Assembly: GCA_900549285.1 (NCBI GenBank)
Contig: URNW01000033.1
Span: forward strand, 1 to 5,501
From: an uncultured Mycoplasmatota bacterium
Lineage (GTDB): Bacteria; Bacillota_I; Bacilli_A; RF39; UBA660
DNA length: 5,501 bases
Reading direction: 5' to 3'
Shown here: in pieces, positions 4,843 through 5,501 of the stretch
Layout: every line of letters begins with the position of its first letter
Position numbering within the stretch: position 1 is the stretch's first letter
The notes under the pieces: model-generated
Told to the model about the DNA's origin: nothing
Database searches by the model: none
Seen by the model: only the letters and a program-made list of their open reading frames with translations
Position numbers and translations under genes: made by a program

Positions 4843-5501
4843 GGTCGCTACTTGTTCCACTTCCAGTTATTGTTACATCACTTGCTAGATTAATGACAGG
4901 TCTAACACCACTCGTACTATCCGTGCGAAACTCGTTGAGTCCACCATGGTAATCAACGACAAACGTGGCAGAATACATAGCAGCTCGTCCAAAGGAATTC
5001 GGAGACATGGTCCAATAATTTTGATTATTATATAGATAATAATTTATATTATTTGTTCCATCTACTCCTCCAGCATAGGCTACTTCATCTACTGTTATTA
5101 ATCCTATGGGATTAGATAATGCTTTATTCCCTTTACTACTTGATGAGGTTGTATATAAATCACTGCTATTCCTACATTTCAGTGTTGGAAACTTTGTACT
5201 ATTTACTAATCTTATATATCCGCCATAGAAAGTTTGTTTTGTTCCTGTCCCTCCTGAACCATTACTAGCTGTATTGCTTGTACTTGGTTCTCGATCTCCA
5301 CAAAAGCCTGCTTCTGTACTTATTTTATCAGCAGAACTTGTTAGATTACTGTCATACCAACTATCCAATACTCCTTTTATTGTACTACTATTTCCAAGTC
5401 CATGCACTTGATTACTTGTGTACATATATCCTACATACATGTTATTATTGTATGAACTATTAAATGCACTTGTGCTTATTTGTGTGCTTGTTCCAGTTGT
5501 A
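4826..5501 (-). CDS. Surface/exported protein with DUF6273-like C-terminal module (C-terminal part, runs off right edge)
   Basis: The frame is open from the right edge, so the 224 visible residues are the C-terminal part of a larger protein. The first internal ATG, at 5440, is not the real start. Recognisable landmarks, numbered from the first complete codon visible, are FCGDREP (about residue 67), a Ser/Gly/Thr-rich loop, a PTLKC segment, NPIGLITVDEVAYAGGV (about 136-152), NYWTMSPNSFG, and GVRPVINL near the end, followed by ITGSGTSSDPYVV. This succession matches a module common in surface proteins of gut Firmicutes, where the WxxSP and GVRPV motifs define DUF6273-type domains. Its biochemical role is unknown; such proteins are exported and often occur in many copies per genome. 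The composition (Ser, Thr, Asn, Gly and Tyr-rich, few Lys) differs from the Lys-rich neighbours and fits an extracellular protein. It ends with TGA, evidence for the standard code. Confidence 0.75.
   Translation of the reverse strand, partial: TTGTSTQISTSAFNSSYNNNMYVGYMYTSNQVHGLGNSSTIKGVLDSWYDSNLTSSADKISTEAGFCGDREPSTSNTASNGSGGTGTKQTFYGGYIRLVNSTKFPTLKCRNSSDLYTTSSSSKGNKALSNPIGLITVDEVAYAGGVDGTNNINYYLYNNQNYWTMSPNSFGRAAMYSATFVVDYHGGLNEFRTDSTSGVRPVINLASDVTITGSGTSSDPYVVI

Noticed and set aside
4826..5440. Surface protein as a complete 204-residue gene starting at 5440
   Set aside because: The frame continues without a stop to the right edge with the same Ser/Thr/Asn-rich composition and there is no ribosome site at 5440, so the gene is partial.
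1..5501. Mycoplasma genetic code (TGA as Trp)
   Set aside because: Trp codons checked in the amidase and surface protein are TGG, and the surface protein ends at TGA after its expected C-terminal motif.

Overview
This is a very AT-rich window from a low-GC Gram-positive bacterium. It most resembles an uncultured gut Firmicutes/Mollicutes-type lineage (RF39-like or related Bacilli); that placement is an inference from base composition and gene types. The standard genetic code fits: Trp is encoded by TGG, and the gene at the right edge stops at TGA.

All protein genes of normal size lie on the minus strand, so transcription runs from right to left. From the right edge there is: (1) the C-terminal 224 residues of an exported surface protein with a DUF6273-like C-terminal module; (2) a 149-bp spacer with a terminator-like hairpin and a good candidate recO promoter; (3) recO, for DNA-repair protein RecO with its zinc-binding cysteines; (4) a 369-bp stretch without a normal gene (3588-3956); (5) a probable three-gene operon, with gaps of 53 and 48 bp, made of a secreted, membrane-tethered amidase-signature hydrolase, an unrecognised 460-residue single-pass membrane protein, and the start of a dGTPase-like HD phosphohydrolase that runs off the left edge. 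In many Firmicutes recO follows era, and dgt precedes dnaG-rpoD. The amidase and its partner therefore look like an addition to a housekeeping replication/repair neighbourhood.

The most interesting part is the gap between recO and the amidase. It has the layout of an Fst/par-type type I toxin-antitoxin locus. A plus-strand small reading frame has a strong Shine-Dalgarno sequence. Its start codon is flanked by two short sequences (AGTGT and CCAAACTA) that recur, with nearly the same spacing, just beyond a shared 3' hairpin. A minus-strand RNA of about 60 nt could start at tandem TATAAT boxes and end at that hairpin, so it would be complementary to both flanks of the start codon and to the hairpin. 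The expected hydrophobic toxin with a basic tail is present, but one base out of frame with the start codon. The locus therefore looks like a frameshifted toxin, or one whose real start or decoding is unclear.
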